A stretch of DNA of 32,780 nt from an uncultured Collinsella sp. (GTDB lineage: Bacteria; Actinomycetota; Coriobacteriia; Coriobacteriales; Coriobacteriaceae). A program made the translations under genes and the position numbers. This document shows positions 1 through 6,605 of this stretch, piece after piece. The notes under the pieces were generated by a model. It was given only the letters and a program-made list of their open reading frames with translations. It was not told where the DNA came from and ran no database searches. The DNA lies in contig CAJJZP010000022.1 of NCBI GenBank assembly GCA_905197665.1, positions 1 to 32,780 of the forward strand, written 5' to 3'. Within the stretch, counting starts at the first letter, position 1, and each line of letters begins with the position of its first letter.

Positions 1-48
1 GTTTGGCCGCCTGGCGGCCATAAGCAGTCCGTATTTCACCGCAACTGC
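1..48. repeat. Palindromic dispersed repeat, copy 1 (cut by window edge)
   Basis: The segment CAGTCCGTATTTCACCGCAA (from 25, continuing CTGC to 48) matches one arm of the palindrome at 2766-2832. Bases 1-24 correspond to its loop: both loops begin GTTTG and end CATAA in this orientation. Here the loop carries its own small hairpin, GGCCGC (5-10) with GCGGCC (14-19). The missing arm should lie just upstream of base 1. It lies directly downstream of yqeC on the minus strand and may help end its transcript. Confidence 0.7.
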
Positions 49-63
49 GGAGGCTGGGGCCGG

Positions 64-798
64 CTATCGGAGGCTGTTGGCGATGACGGGGCGGTTGAGG
101 GCTGCCTCGAAGCGGTCTGCCATCGTTGGGTCGGCTAGCGTGTCGACTTGGTTGAGCATGACGCGTGCGGTGCTGAGTTCCAGCGCCTGCATCTCGGCAT
201 TGAGCACCTGGGCGACGCGCTCGGGCGTGGCGATGTCGGTGAGCTCGCAGCCGCAACGCTCGCAAAAGAGCTCGGGGCGGTGGACAACCTCGGCGACGGG
301 CTTGCCCAGCCCCGAGGCGCCGACGATCCAGATGACGTTGGCCGTGCCAGAGGGAATTACCGGCTCCCACGGGGCGTGCGCCTTGAGCGGGAGCCGCTTA
401 CTACCGTCCGCCTCGGCCAGGACGTAGTCAAAGCGCTGTGCCAGCTCGCCGAGTGGCTCGGCGGGGGCGGAGAGCTTGCCTGTCTCCGGGTCCAAGACGC
501 CTGCCTGGCAGATGCTTCCGCGCGCAAGGCCCACGCAGGCCTCGCAGGTGCAACCGGGGACATGCGAGGCGCCCGGCTTCCAAGGCGCGGCGTCCAGGCG
601 ACGATTCGATCCGTCCCACGGGACGCCGGCGACGGGAAACATGTGCGTGGTGGTGCAGAGGAGCACCCTGCCGCCGGCGCGCATGAGCTCAAGACCCAGC
701 GTCTTAAGCAACGTCGACTTGCCGCCACTGCCGATAATTGCGGTAATGCCCGGCTCGATCTTGAGCGCGGAGGCAAGGTTTCCGCTCGTCGTTTCCAT
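64..798 (-). CDS. yqeC: Selenium-dependent hydroxylase accessory protein YqeC
   Basis: This 244-residue protein matches the YqeC family, a marker of selenium-dependent molybdenum hydroxylase maturation; its biochemical role is not settled. A P-loop is visible near the N-terminus (IIGSGGKSTLLKTL, about residues 21-34), followed by CTTTHMFP and, mid-protein, AEADGSKRLPLKAH, both typical of the family. It has an unusual number of cysteines: a CTCEAC cluster near residue 83 and CERCGC near 180, which could bind a metal. The ATG at 798 has a GGCGGTG ribosome site six bases upstream. It is transcribed away from yqeB and xdhC, which belong to the same functional module. Family assignment is firm; the metal-site idea is inference. 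Confidence 0.87.
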   Translation of the reverse strand: METTSGNLASALKIEPGITAIIGSGGKSTLLKTLGLELMRAGGRVLLCTTTHMFPVAGVPWDGSNRRLDAAPWKPGASHVPGCTCEACVGLARGSICQAGVLDPETGKLSAPAEPLGELAQRFDYVLAEADGSKRLPLKAHAPWEPVIPSGTANVIWIVGASGLGKPVAEVVHRPELFCERCGCELTDIATPERVAQVLNAEMQALELSTARVMLNQVDTLADPTMADRFEAALNRPVIANSLR

Positions 799-900
799 CT
801 GTTCACCGCCGTATAATACTGTGATAATAAATAATCATCAGAGTAGCGGTCGAACCGCTTTTGCTCTGCTCAAACCGTAGCACAGGGAGGTGCCCCGGGA
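799..900. promoter_or_regulatory. Divergent yqeC / yqeB control region with palindrome
   Basis: This 102-base gap serves both directions. A perfect TATAAT lies at 812-817 on the plus strand, but I see no good -35 at the right distance. The stretch 819-840 is AT-rich and could supply a minus-strand -10. A perfect inverted repeat, AGCGGT-cga-ACCGCT (845-859), followed by TTTT, sits upstream of yqeB and could be an operator or a weak attenuator. The yqeB ribosome site AGGGAGGTG lies just before its ATG. Confidence 0.4.
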
Positions 901-1695
901 ATGCTCGTTTATGTTCGCGGCGCCGGCGATATCGCCACGGGCGTCGCCGCTCGCTTGGTGCGCGCCGGCGTGTCGGTTGTCATGGCCGATATCGCGGTTC
1001 CCACGTGCATCCGCCGCACAATCAGTTTTTGCGAGGCCATTCGCCTGGGCGAGGTCGAGGTCGAGGGCATTCGCGCTCGCTTGGCGCAGACGTCGGCCGA
1101 GGCGCTTGAGATTACCGAGGCGGGGGATGTCGCCGTGGTGGTGGACCCCCAGGCCAAGATGCTCGATGAGCTTAAACCCGCGGCTGTGGTCGACGCGATT
1201 CTGGCCAAGCGCAATCTGGGCACCATGCGCGACATGGCGCCTGTCGTCATCGCCGTGGGGCCGGGCTTTACCGCGCCGGTTGACTGCGACGCCGTGGTCG
1301 AGACCATGCGCGGGCATTTTCTCGGCCGTGTCATTACCCAAGGTTCGCCCCAGCCCAACACGGGCGTGCCGGGCATGATCGCCGGCTATGGCAAGGAGCG
1401 CGTTATCCACAGCCCCGCCGCCGGCGTGTTTCGGTCCGACCGCGCAATCGGCGACATCGTGAGCGCCGGAGACGTGATTGGCTACGCGGGCGATACGCCC
1501 ATGTGCACGCAGATCGATGGCTGTCTGCGTGGGCTTTTGGCGAACGGCGTGCAAGTGACCGAGGGCTTTAAATGCGCCGATGTCGATCCGCGCGGTGACG
1601 CCAGCTATATCAACTATATTTCGGACAAGGCGACGTCGGTCGGCGGCGGCGTGCTCGAGGCACTCGCTATGCTCACCGATGTCTTTAGAGGATAG
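901..1695 (+). CDS. yqeB: Selenium-dependent molybdenum hydroxylase system protein YqeB (EF2563 family)
   Basis: This 264-residue protein begins VRGAGDIATGVAARLVRAG, a Rossmann-like glycine motif at the N-terminus that is characteristic of the YqeB/EF2563 family. With YqeC and XdhC-like proteins it marks genomes that insert a labile selenium into molybdenum hydroxylases such as xanthine or purine hydroxylase. Other family features are GPGFTAPVDCDAVVETMRG in the centre and PNTGVPGMIAGYGKERV after it. The ATG at 901 has a strong AGGGAGGTG upstream. The stop is nine bases before xdhC, so the two are an operon. No hydroxylase structural gene or selD is in the window. The exact reaction catalysed is unknown. 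Confidence 0.88.
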   Translation: MLVYVRGAGDIATGVAARLVRAGVSVVMADIAVPTCIRRTISFCEAIRLGEVEVEGIRARLAQTSAEALEITEAGDVAVVVDPQAKMLDELKPAAVVDAILAKRNLGTMRDMAPVVIAVGPGFTAPVDCDAVVETMRGHFLGRVITQGSPQPNTGVPGMIAGYGKERVIHSPAAGVFRSDRAIGDIVSAGDVIGYAGDTPMCTQIDGCLRGLLANGVQVTEGFKCADVDPRGDASYINYISDKATSVGGGVLEALAMLTDVFRG

Positions 1696-1704
1696 AAGGC
1701 GGCA

Positions 1705-2748
1705 ATGGAAAAGCTCGATGTGGTGAATGCGGCGCTTCCCGCCTTGCGTGCTGGCGAGACGTGCGAACTGGTGGTAGTGGCCGGCACAGCGGGGTCGTCG
1801 CCGCGCGGCGTGGGCGCCTGGATGGCCGTCTTTGCCGATGGCAGCCAGGCGGGCACTATCGGCGGCGGCAAGATTGAACTCTTTGCGCTGGATGAGGCGC
1901 GCGAGATCCTGAGCGCGGGACAGTCGCGTCTGGTCCGCTACACCATGGGCGGCGAGAACTCCGATACCGGCATGATCTGCGGCGGGGCCATCTGCCTGTG
2001 CTACCTGCATCTGGACGCGACTCAGGCACCGTTGTTCCAGGAAATTGCCGATGTACTGGCGTATCGCCGCATCGGCGACTTCGTCATCGACTTTGAGCCG
2101 TTTATCGCGAGCGCGCTCGAGGGCGATGTGGCCGAGTACCATGGCGAGGAATCGCGCCGCACCATTGCGGGCTGCCCTGGGCTTTCGCTGGTGGAGGAGG
2201 GGAGTAAGGTTACCTACACCAACGCCGCCTCCGAGATTCCCCCGGCGCACATCGAGACGCTCTGCCCCGAGGGCCTGACCTATATCTTTGGCTGCGGCCA
2301 CGTGGGCGCCGCGACGGCGCGGGTGCTCACGGCGGCGGGCTTTGCCGTCGTGGCTTGCGACGACCGTCCCGGCACGCTGACCCCCGAATGGGTGCCCGGT
2401 GTCTACGACCGTCGTCTGGTCGACTACAAGAACCTGAGCAAGCAGTGCCCTATCGGCCCGCGCGACCTGGTGGCCGTGGCAACAGCAGGCCACAAGTCCG
2501 ATATCGATGTGGTGATTCAGGCCATGCGCGCCAAGCCTGCCTATCTGGGTTGCTTGGGTTCGCGCCGCAAGACTGCCTTTGTGCGCGCTCGCCTGGAGCA
2601 GGAGGGCTTTACGCAGGAGCAAATCAACGAGCTGCACCTGCCGATCGGAGTCGCCATCGAGGCCGAGGACCCCGAGGAAATCGCCATCTCCATCGCCGCC
2701 GAGATGATCCACCTGCGCCGCACCAAACTCGTCCCCCGCAAGCGCTAA
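1705..2748 (+). CDS. xdhC: XdhC/CoxI family molybdenum hydroxylase maturation protein
   Basis: This 347-residue protein has two parts. The N-terminal XdhC_CoxI domain carries GTAGSSPRGVGAWMAV (about 27-42), GGGKIE and the conserved cysteine motif TGMICGGAI (about 90-98). The C-terminal XdhC_C Rossmann domain starts at YIFGCGHVGAATARVL (about 193) and contains the family motif YLGCLGSRRKTAFVRARLEQEGF. XdhC proteins bind molybdenum cofactor and help sulfurate it before insertion into xanthine-dehydrogenase-type enzymes; in YqeB/YqeC neighbourhoods the job is thought to involve the selenated cofactor. The ATG at 1705 follows an AGAAGG ribosome site. It is co-transcribed with yqeB. A palindromic repeat begins 17 bases after its stop codon. 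Confidence 0.88.
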   Translation: MEKLDVVNAALPALRAGETCELVVVAGTAGSSPRGVGAWMAVFADGSQAGTIGGGKIELFALDEAREILSAGQSRLVRYTMGGENSDTGMICGGAICLCYLHLDATQAPLFQEIADVLAYRRIGDFVIDFEPFIASALEGDVAEYHGEESRRTIAGCPGLSLVEEGSKVTYTNAASEIPPAHIETLCPEGLTYIFGCGHVGAATARVLTAAGFAVVACDDRPGTLTPEWVPGVYDRRLVDYKNLSKQCPIGPRDLVAVATAGHKSDIDVVIQAMRAKPAYLGCLGSRRKTAFVRARLEQEGFTQEQINELHLPIGVAIEAEDPEEIAISIAAEMIHLRRTKLVPRKR

Positions 2749-2765
2749 TCGCATCCCCATATATG

Positions 2766-2832
2766 AGTTGCGGTGAAATACGGACTGTTTATGCCTGTTA
2801 AGCCATCAAACAGTCCCTATTTCACCGCAACT
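2766..2832. repeat. Palindromic dispersed repeat, copy 2 (25-bp arms)
   Basis: The left arm, AGTTGCGGTGAAATACGGAC followed by TGTTT (2766-2790), and the right arm (2808-2832) are inverted copies with a single mismatch; the loop is 17 bases. The same sequence occurs at 25-48. It sits directly after xdhC and could fold in the transcript as a terminator or stability element. Inverted arms with a variable loop fit a small non-autonomous mobile element or a REP-type palindrome. Confidence 0.8.
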
Positions 2833-2907
2833 GCCATTTTCCTCCGTCCCCTAGGGATCAATATGTGCGGGGGAGTTGTGGAGTTGTGCAGGCAGACGAG
2901 GTTTTTC

Positions 2908-2936
2908 TGGAAATACGCTCCCGATGCGCGTATAGT
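2908..2936 (+). promoter_or_regulatory. Probable promoter of the rplE ribosomal operon
   Basis: A -10-like TATAGT (2931-2936) is preceded by TGGAAA (2908-2913), four of six matches to the -35 consensus, with a 17-base spacer. Transcription from here would give a leader of about 130 bases before rplE. This is the only good promoter I see in the 325-base gap 2749-3073. The rest of the gap holds the palindromic repeat and no convincing gene, and I find no remnant of rplX in it. A strong AAGGAG ribosome site precedes the rplE ATG. Confidence 0.45.
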
Positions 2937-3073
2937 ACCGATTGTTTTGTCGGCTCCTGCTGCGTCGAGTCCAAACCGCGAAATGCCATGAGCGGCGCGG
3001 ATGCAGCCAGGAGGCACGAGGACAACCCATCGTGGCCACGCCCCGTGCTTAAAACCCCAAGAAGGAGTGAACA

Positions 3074-3631
3074 ATGGCAGAAGAGAAGTATGTGCCGCGT
3101 CTGAAGACCAAGTACAACAACGAGGTCAAGCAGCAGCTTCAGGACAAGTTCCAGTACGAGAACGTCATGATGATCCCCAAGTTTGAGAAGATCGTCGTGA
3201 ACATGGGTGTCGGCGAGGCCGCTACCGATTCCAAGGCCATCGACGGTGCCGTGCGCGACCTGCGCGCCATCACCGGCCAGCAGCCGATGATCACCCGTGC
3301 CCGCAAGTCCATCGCTACCTTCCGCCTGCGCGCTGGTATGCCGATCGGCTGCAAGGTTACCCTGCGTGGCGACCGTATGTGGGAGTTCTTCGATCGTCTG
3401 ACCTCCGTCGCGATCCCCCGTATCCGCGACTTCCGCGGCATCTCGGCCAAGAGCTTCGACGGCCGTGGTAACTTCTCCATGGGCGTCACCGAGCAGCTCA
3501 TCTTCCCCGAGATCGACTTCGACTCCGTCGATCACCAGCGTGGTATGGACATCACTTTCGTGACCACCGCCAACACCGATGAGGAGGCCAAGGCCCTTCT
3601 GGACGCCTTCGGTTTCCCGTTCAAGAAATAG
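3074..3631 (+). CDS. rplE: 50S ribosomal protein L5
   Basis: This 185-residue protein is L5, which binds 5S rRNA and the central protuberance of the large subunit. Visible family landmarks are IPKFEKIVVNMGVGEA, the loop GQQPMITRARKSIATFRLR, GCKVTLRGDRMWEF and the ending TDEEAKALLDAFGFPFKK. Length matches the family. The ATG has AAGGAG upstream. It opens the ribosomal gene block in this window; rplX and rplN, its usual upstream neighbours, are absent, and a promoter-like site lies about 140 bases upstream. In E. coli the spc operon is autoregulated by S8 near the start of rplE; whether that holds here cannot be told by eye. Confidence 0.98.
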   Translation: MAEEKYVPRLKTKYNNEVKQQLQDKFQYENVMMIPKFEKIVVNMGVGEAATDSKAIDGAVRDLRAITGQQPMITRARKSIATFRLRAGMPIGCKVTLRGDRMWEFFDRLTSVAIPRIRDFRGISAKSFDGRGNFSMGVTEQLIFPEIDFDSVDHQRGMDITFVTTANTDEEAKALLDAFGFPFKK

Positions 3632-3647
3632 GTTCACCTGCCCTATG

Positions 3648-3675
3648 AGCGCCGTTCCCAGAAGGGGGCGGCGCT
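3648..3675 (+). other. Stable hairpin between rplE and rpsZ
   Basis: AGCGCCGTTCCC (3648-3659) pairs with GGGGGCGGCGCT (3664-3675): 12 pairs including two G-U, closing an AGAA tetraloop. It starts 16 bases after the rplE stop. There is no U-run after it, so it is unlikely to be a full terminator. It could stabilise or process the mRNA, or bind a ribosomal protein. Confidence 0.6.
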
Positions 3676-3710
3676 TGGGGCGAACAATACTCTATGTGAG
3701 GAGGATATAA

Positions 3711-3896
3711 GTGGCTAAGACATCGATGATCGTCAAGTGCAATCGCAAGCAGAAGTTCTCTACTCGTGAGTACACGCGCTGCCAGCGCTGCGGCCGTCCG
3801 CACTCTGTGTACCGCAAGTTCGGCCTGTGCCGTGTCTGCTTCCGCGAGCTTGCACTCAAGGGCGAGCTTCCCGGCGTTAAGAAGGCCAGCTGGTAA
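3711..3896 (+). CDS. rpsZ: 30S ribosomal protein S14 type Z (zinc-binding)
   Basis: This 61-residue S14 is the short zinc-binding form. The ribbon is visible as CQRCGRP (about residues 24-30) and CRVCFREL (about 40-47). S14 helps assemble the head of the small subunit. The start is GTG with an AGGAGGA ribosome site upstream; the reading MAKTSMIVKC fits the family exactly. It occupies the normal spc position between L5 and S8. The zinc form implies a zinc requirement for the ribosome; a zinc-independent paralogue, if any, lies outside the window. Confidence 0.97.
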   Translation: MAKTSMIVKCNRKQKFSTREYTRCQRCGRPHSVYRKFGLCRVCFRELALKGELPGVKKASW

Positions 3897-4015
3897 GTCA
3901 CTACCAGCGTTTCAAGCATCAGTTTGGAACAGGGAAAACGCGCTAAAAAGGCTTTGCCGTTAAGGGCGGCGAAGAACCAAGAGCACGTGTTCATCAAGAA
4001 CGAAGGAGAATCTGT

Positions 4016-4414
4016 ATGAACCTTACAGACCCGATCGCAGATATGCTTACGCGCATCCGTAACGCTAACTCTGTGAACAAGGCCACGGTCTCCATGCCGA
4101 GCAGCAAGAAGCTCGTCGAGATCGCTCGTGTTCTGCACGAGGAGGGCTACATCGAGGGCTACGATGTCGAGGACACCGTTCCCCAGAAGACTCTGCACAT
4201 CACGCTTAAGTATGGTCCCAAGAAGGCTAAGGTCATCAACGGCATCCGCCGCATTTCCAAGCCGGGCCTGCGTAAGTACACCGGCGTTGCCGACATGCCC
4301 CGCGTCCGCGGTGGCCTTGGTACCGCCATCATTTCCACCAGCCATGGCGTCATGACCGACCGCGATGCTCGCAAGCACAACGTCGGCGGCGAGATCATCG
4401 CTTACGTCTGGTAA
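4016..4414 (+). CDS. rpsH: 30S ribosomal protein S8
   Basis: S8, 132 residues, binds the central domain of 16S rRNA early in assembly. Family features are the N-terminus MNLTDPIADMLTRIRNAN, SMPSSKKLVEIARVL and the C-terminal RNA-binding loop GGLGTAIISTSHGVMTDRDARK. The ATG has GAAGGAGAA upstream. A 119-base gap separates it from rpsZ, wider than usual in this operon. In other bacteria S8 represses translation of the spc operon by binding its mRNA. Confidence 0.98.
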   Translation: MNLTDPIADMLTRIRNANSVNKATVSMPSSKKLVEIARVLHEEGYIEGYDVEDTVPQKTLHITLKYGPKKAKVINGIRRISKPGLRKYTGVADMPRVRGGLGTAIISTSHGVMTDRDARKHNVGGEIIAYVW

Positions 4415-4447
4415 TTCGCTCGGTAGGTAGAAGGAAAGGAGATCACC

Positions 4448-4984
4448 GTGTCTCGTATCGGTAATAAGCCTGTCCAGATTCCCGCCGGAGTCGAAGTGGC
4501 AGTCAACGGCAACAACGTTGTCGTCAAGGGCCCCAAGGGCCAGCTCGAGCTCGATGTCTTTGAGAAGCTCGCTATCAACGTCGAGGACAACGTCCTCACC
4601 GTTTCCCGTCCCGACGACGAGCGTGAGACCCGTGCCCGCCACGGCCTCACCCGCGCCCTCATCCACAACATGGTTGTTGGCGTTTCCGAGGGCTTCGAGA
4701 AGAAGCTCGAGCTCGCCGGCGTCGGTTACCGCGTGCAGCAGAAGGGCAAGAACCTCGAGTTCTCCCTGGGCTTCTCGCACCCCGTGATCGTCGAGGCTCC
4801 CGAGGGCATCACCTTCGAGGTTCCCGACAACACCCACGTGAACGTCAAGGGTATCAACAAGCAGCAGGTCGGTCAGATCGCCGCTGAGATCCGCGGCCAT
4901 CGTCCTCCCGAGCCTTACAAGGGCAAGGGTATCCACTACGTTGGCGAGCACATCCGCCGCAAGCTGGGTAAGGCCGCCAAGTAG
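4448..4984 (+). CDS. rplF: 50S ribosomal protein L6
   Basis: L6, 178 residues, sits near the sarcin-ricin loop and the factor-binding site. It begins MSRIGNKPVQIPAGVEV and ends with the conserved segment INKQQVGQIAAEIRGHRPPE followed by PYKGKGIHYVGEHIRRKLGK. The start is GTG with AAGGAG upstream. Length and sequence are ordinary for the family. Confidence 0.98.
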   Translation: MSRIGNKPVQIPAGVEVAVNGNNVVVKGPKGQLELDVFEKLAINVEDNVLTVSRPDDERETRARHGLTRALIHNMVVGVSEGFEKKLELAGVGYRVQQKGKNLEFSLGFSHPVIVEAPEGITFEVPDNTHVNVKGINKQQVGQIAAEIRGHRPPEPYKGKGIHYVGEHIRRKLGKAAK

Positions 4985-5009
4985 TCGTAACCGACTCACT
5001 CGCATAAGA

Positions 5010-5031
5010 CCAGCACCCCGTCAGGTGCTGG
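5010..5031 (+). other. Perfect 8-bp hairpin between rplF and rplR
   Basis: CCAGCACC (5010-5017) and GGTGCTGG (5024-5031) form a perfect stem with a six-base loop in the 75-base rplF-rplR gap. A CCTTTTT run lies ten bases further on, too far for a standard terminator. It may tune downstream expression or mark an RNA processing site. Confidence 0.6.
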
Positions 5032-5059
5032 CAAGATCAACCTTTTTAGGAGTTTACGT

Positions 5060-5428
5060 ATGAACAAGCATAAGGCGAAGCTGGAAGGCCTCAAGCGTCG
5101 TCAGCGTCGTGTTCGCGGCAAGGTCTCGGGTACCTCCGAGCGTCCGCGTCTTCGCGTGACCCGTACTAACGCCAACATCTATGCCCAGATCATCGACGAC
5201 AGCAAGGGCTCCAGCCTGACGCTCGTCTCTGCCTCGACCCTCGAGGCCGAGTTCAAGGGCACCCACACCTCGAACAAGGAGGCTGCGGAGAAGGTCGGTC
5301 AGCTCGTTGGCAAGCGCGCCATCGAGGCCGGCATCACCAAGGTCGCCTTCGATCGCGGTGGCCGTATCTACCATGGCCGCGTCAAGGCCCTCGCCGACGG
5401 TGCTCGTGCCGCCGGTCTCGAGTTCTAG
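5060..5428 (+). CDS. rplR: 50S ribosomal protein L18
   Basis: L18, 122 residues, binds 5S rRNA with L5. Landmarks are the basic N-terminus, RPRLRVTRTNANIYAQIIDD, the central AAEKVGQLVGKRAIEAGITK, and the ending VAFDRGGRIYHGRVKALADG with AARAAGLEF-like residues. ATG start with TTTTAGGAG upstream. The stop codon overlaps the ribosome site of rpsE (CTAGGAGGT), which points to tight translational coupling. Confidence 0.98.
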   Translation: MNKHKAKLEGLKRRQRRVRGKVSGTSERPRLRVTRTNANIYAQIIDDSKGSSLTLVSASTLEAEFKGTHTSNKEAAEKVGQLVGKRAIEAGITKVAFDRGGRIYHGRVKALADGARAAGLEF

Positions 5429-5442
5429 GAGGTATGTAGCAC

Positions 5443-5967
5443 ATGGCTCGTAATCAGAAGCAGCAGCGCGAGGCCTCCGAGTTCGAGGAGCGCGTCGTTT
5501 ACATCAACCGCGTGTCGAAGACCGTCAAGGGTGGTCGTCGCATGAGCCTCGTCGCTCTCGTCGTCGTTGGCGACGGCAAGGGTAACGTCGGCGTTGGCAT
5601 GGGCAAGTCCGCTGAGGTGCCCCTGGCCATCTCCAAGGCGTCTCTCGATGCCAAGAAGAACATGTTCCACGTGCCGGTGACCGAGCAGGGCACCATCCCG
5701 CACGAGGTTCTCGGCCACTTTGGTGCCGGCCGCATCATCATCAAGCCCGCTGTCGAGGGTACCGGCGTTATCGCCGGCGGCGCTGTGCGTCCCCTCTTTG
5801 AGCTTGCTGGCATCAAGAACGTCCTGTCCAAGTCCCTCGGTACCGACAACGGCCTCAACATCATCAAGGCTGCCGTCGAGGGCCTCAAGGAGCTCTCCAG
5901 CCCTGAGGACGTCGCGGCTCGCCGTGGCCTGACGGTCTCCGAGATGTTCGTCGGTAAGGAGAACTAA
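5443..5967 (+). CDS. rpsE: 30S ribosomal protein S5
   Basis: S5, 174 residues, shapes the decoding region and mRNA entry of the small subunit. The double-stranded RNA-binding domain contains FEERVVYINRVSKTVKGGRR and LVVVGDGKGNVGVGMGKS; the C-terminal domain has GTGVIAGGAVRPLFELAGI and SLGTDNGLNIIKAAVEGL. Start ATG with AGGAGG upstream inside the rplR stop region. Slightly longer at the N-terminus than the E. coli protein, as is common in actinobacteria. Confidence 0.98.
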   Translation: MARNQKQQREASEFEERVVYINRVSKTVKGGRRMSLVALVVVGDGKGNVGVGMGKSAEVPLAISKASLDAKKNMFHVPVTEQGTIPHEVLGHFGAGRIIIKPAVEGTGVIAGGAVRPLFELAGIKNVLSKSLGTDNGLNIIKAAVEGLKELSSPEDVAARRGLTVSEMFVGKEN

Positions 5968-5969
5968 GC

Positions 5970-6152
5970 ATGGCTGACACCATCAAGATCAAGCAGGTCC
6001 GCAGCACCAACGGTTGCAAGCAGGACCAGGTCCGTACTGTCCGTGCCCTCGGTCTCCACAGGATCCGCGAGGTTCGCGAGATTGCTGACAACGAGTCCGT
6101 CCGCGGCATGATCTTCAAGGTCAAGCACCTTGTCGAGATTGTAGAGGAGTAG
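5970..6152 (+). CDS. rpmD: 50S ribosomal protein L30
   Basis: L30, 60 residues, the normal length. The family pattern IKIKQVRSTNGCKQDQVRTV with GLHRIREVREIADNESVRGM is clear. It starts two bases after the rpsE stop, and its ribosome site (AAGGAGAAC) is inside the end of rpsE. Confidence 0.96.
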   Translation: MADTIKIKQVRSTNGCKQDQVRTVRALGLHRIREVREIADNESVRGMIFKVKHLVEIVEE

Positions 6153-6155
6153 CAA

Positions 6156-6605
6156 ATGCAGCTTCACGATCTTACTCCCGCGCCCGGTTCCACCAAGAAC
6201 CGCAAGCGCGTCGGCCGTGGCAATTCTTCGGGTCACGGCACCACTTCTGGCCGCGGTCAGAAGGGCCAGGGTTCCCGCTCTGGCGGCACCAAGGGTGCCG
6301 GCTTCGAGGGTGGCCAGACTCCGCTGGCTATGCGCCTGCCCAAGCTTCCGGGCTTCCGCAACCCCCGTCGTATCGAGTACACCGCTGTTAACGTTGAGCG
6401 TCTCGAGCGTAAGTTCGAGGATGGCGCTGTGATCGACGGTGCCGCTCTTAAGGCCGCTCGCATCACCAAGAGCGAGTTCGAGCCCGTCAAGGTGCTCGGC
6501 AATGGTGAGCTCACCAAGAAGTTCACGGTCAAGGTCGACAAGGTCAGCGCTTCTGCGCAGGCCAAGATCGAGGCCGCCGGCGGAAAGGTCGAGCTGCCGT
6601 GCTAA
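6156..6605 (+). CDS. rplO: 50S ribosomal protein L15
   Basis: L15, 149 residues, a late large-subunit assembly protein. It shows the glycine/arginine-rich N-terminal extension (RVGRGNSSGHGTTSGRGQKG), RLPKLPGFRNPRRIEYTAVN and the C-terminal KVDKVSASAQAKIEAAGGKV. The ATG is three bases after the rpmD stop, with GAGGAG inside rpmD. Its last seven bases overlap the GTG start of secY, the usual coupling of L15 with the translocase gene. Confidence 0.98.
   Translation: MQLHDLTPAPGSTKNRKRVGRGNSSGHGTTSGRGQKGQGSRSGGTKGAGFEGGQTPLAMRLPKLPGFRNPRRIEYTAVNVERLERKFEDGAVIDGAALKAARITKSEFEPVKVLGNGELTKKFTVKVDKVSASAQAKIEAAGGKVELPC

Noticed and set aside
838..2760. 640-residue open frame on the minus strand opposite yqeB and xdhC
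   Set aside because: It is rich in His, Arg, Gly and Ala in the way expected of an antisense shadow of GC-rich genes. Both plus-strand genes under it are clear family members.
3692..5005. 437-residue minus-strand frame opposite rpsZ, rpsH and rplF
   Set aside because: It is a Leu/Asp/Val-rich shadow of three conserved ribosomal genes, with no ribosome site or motif.
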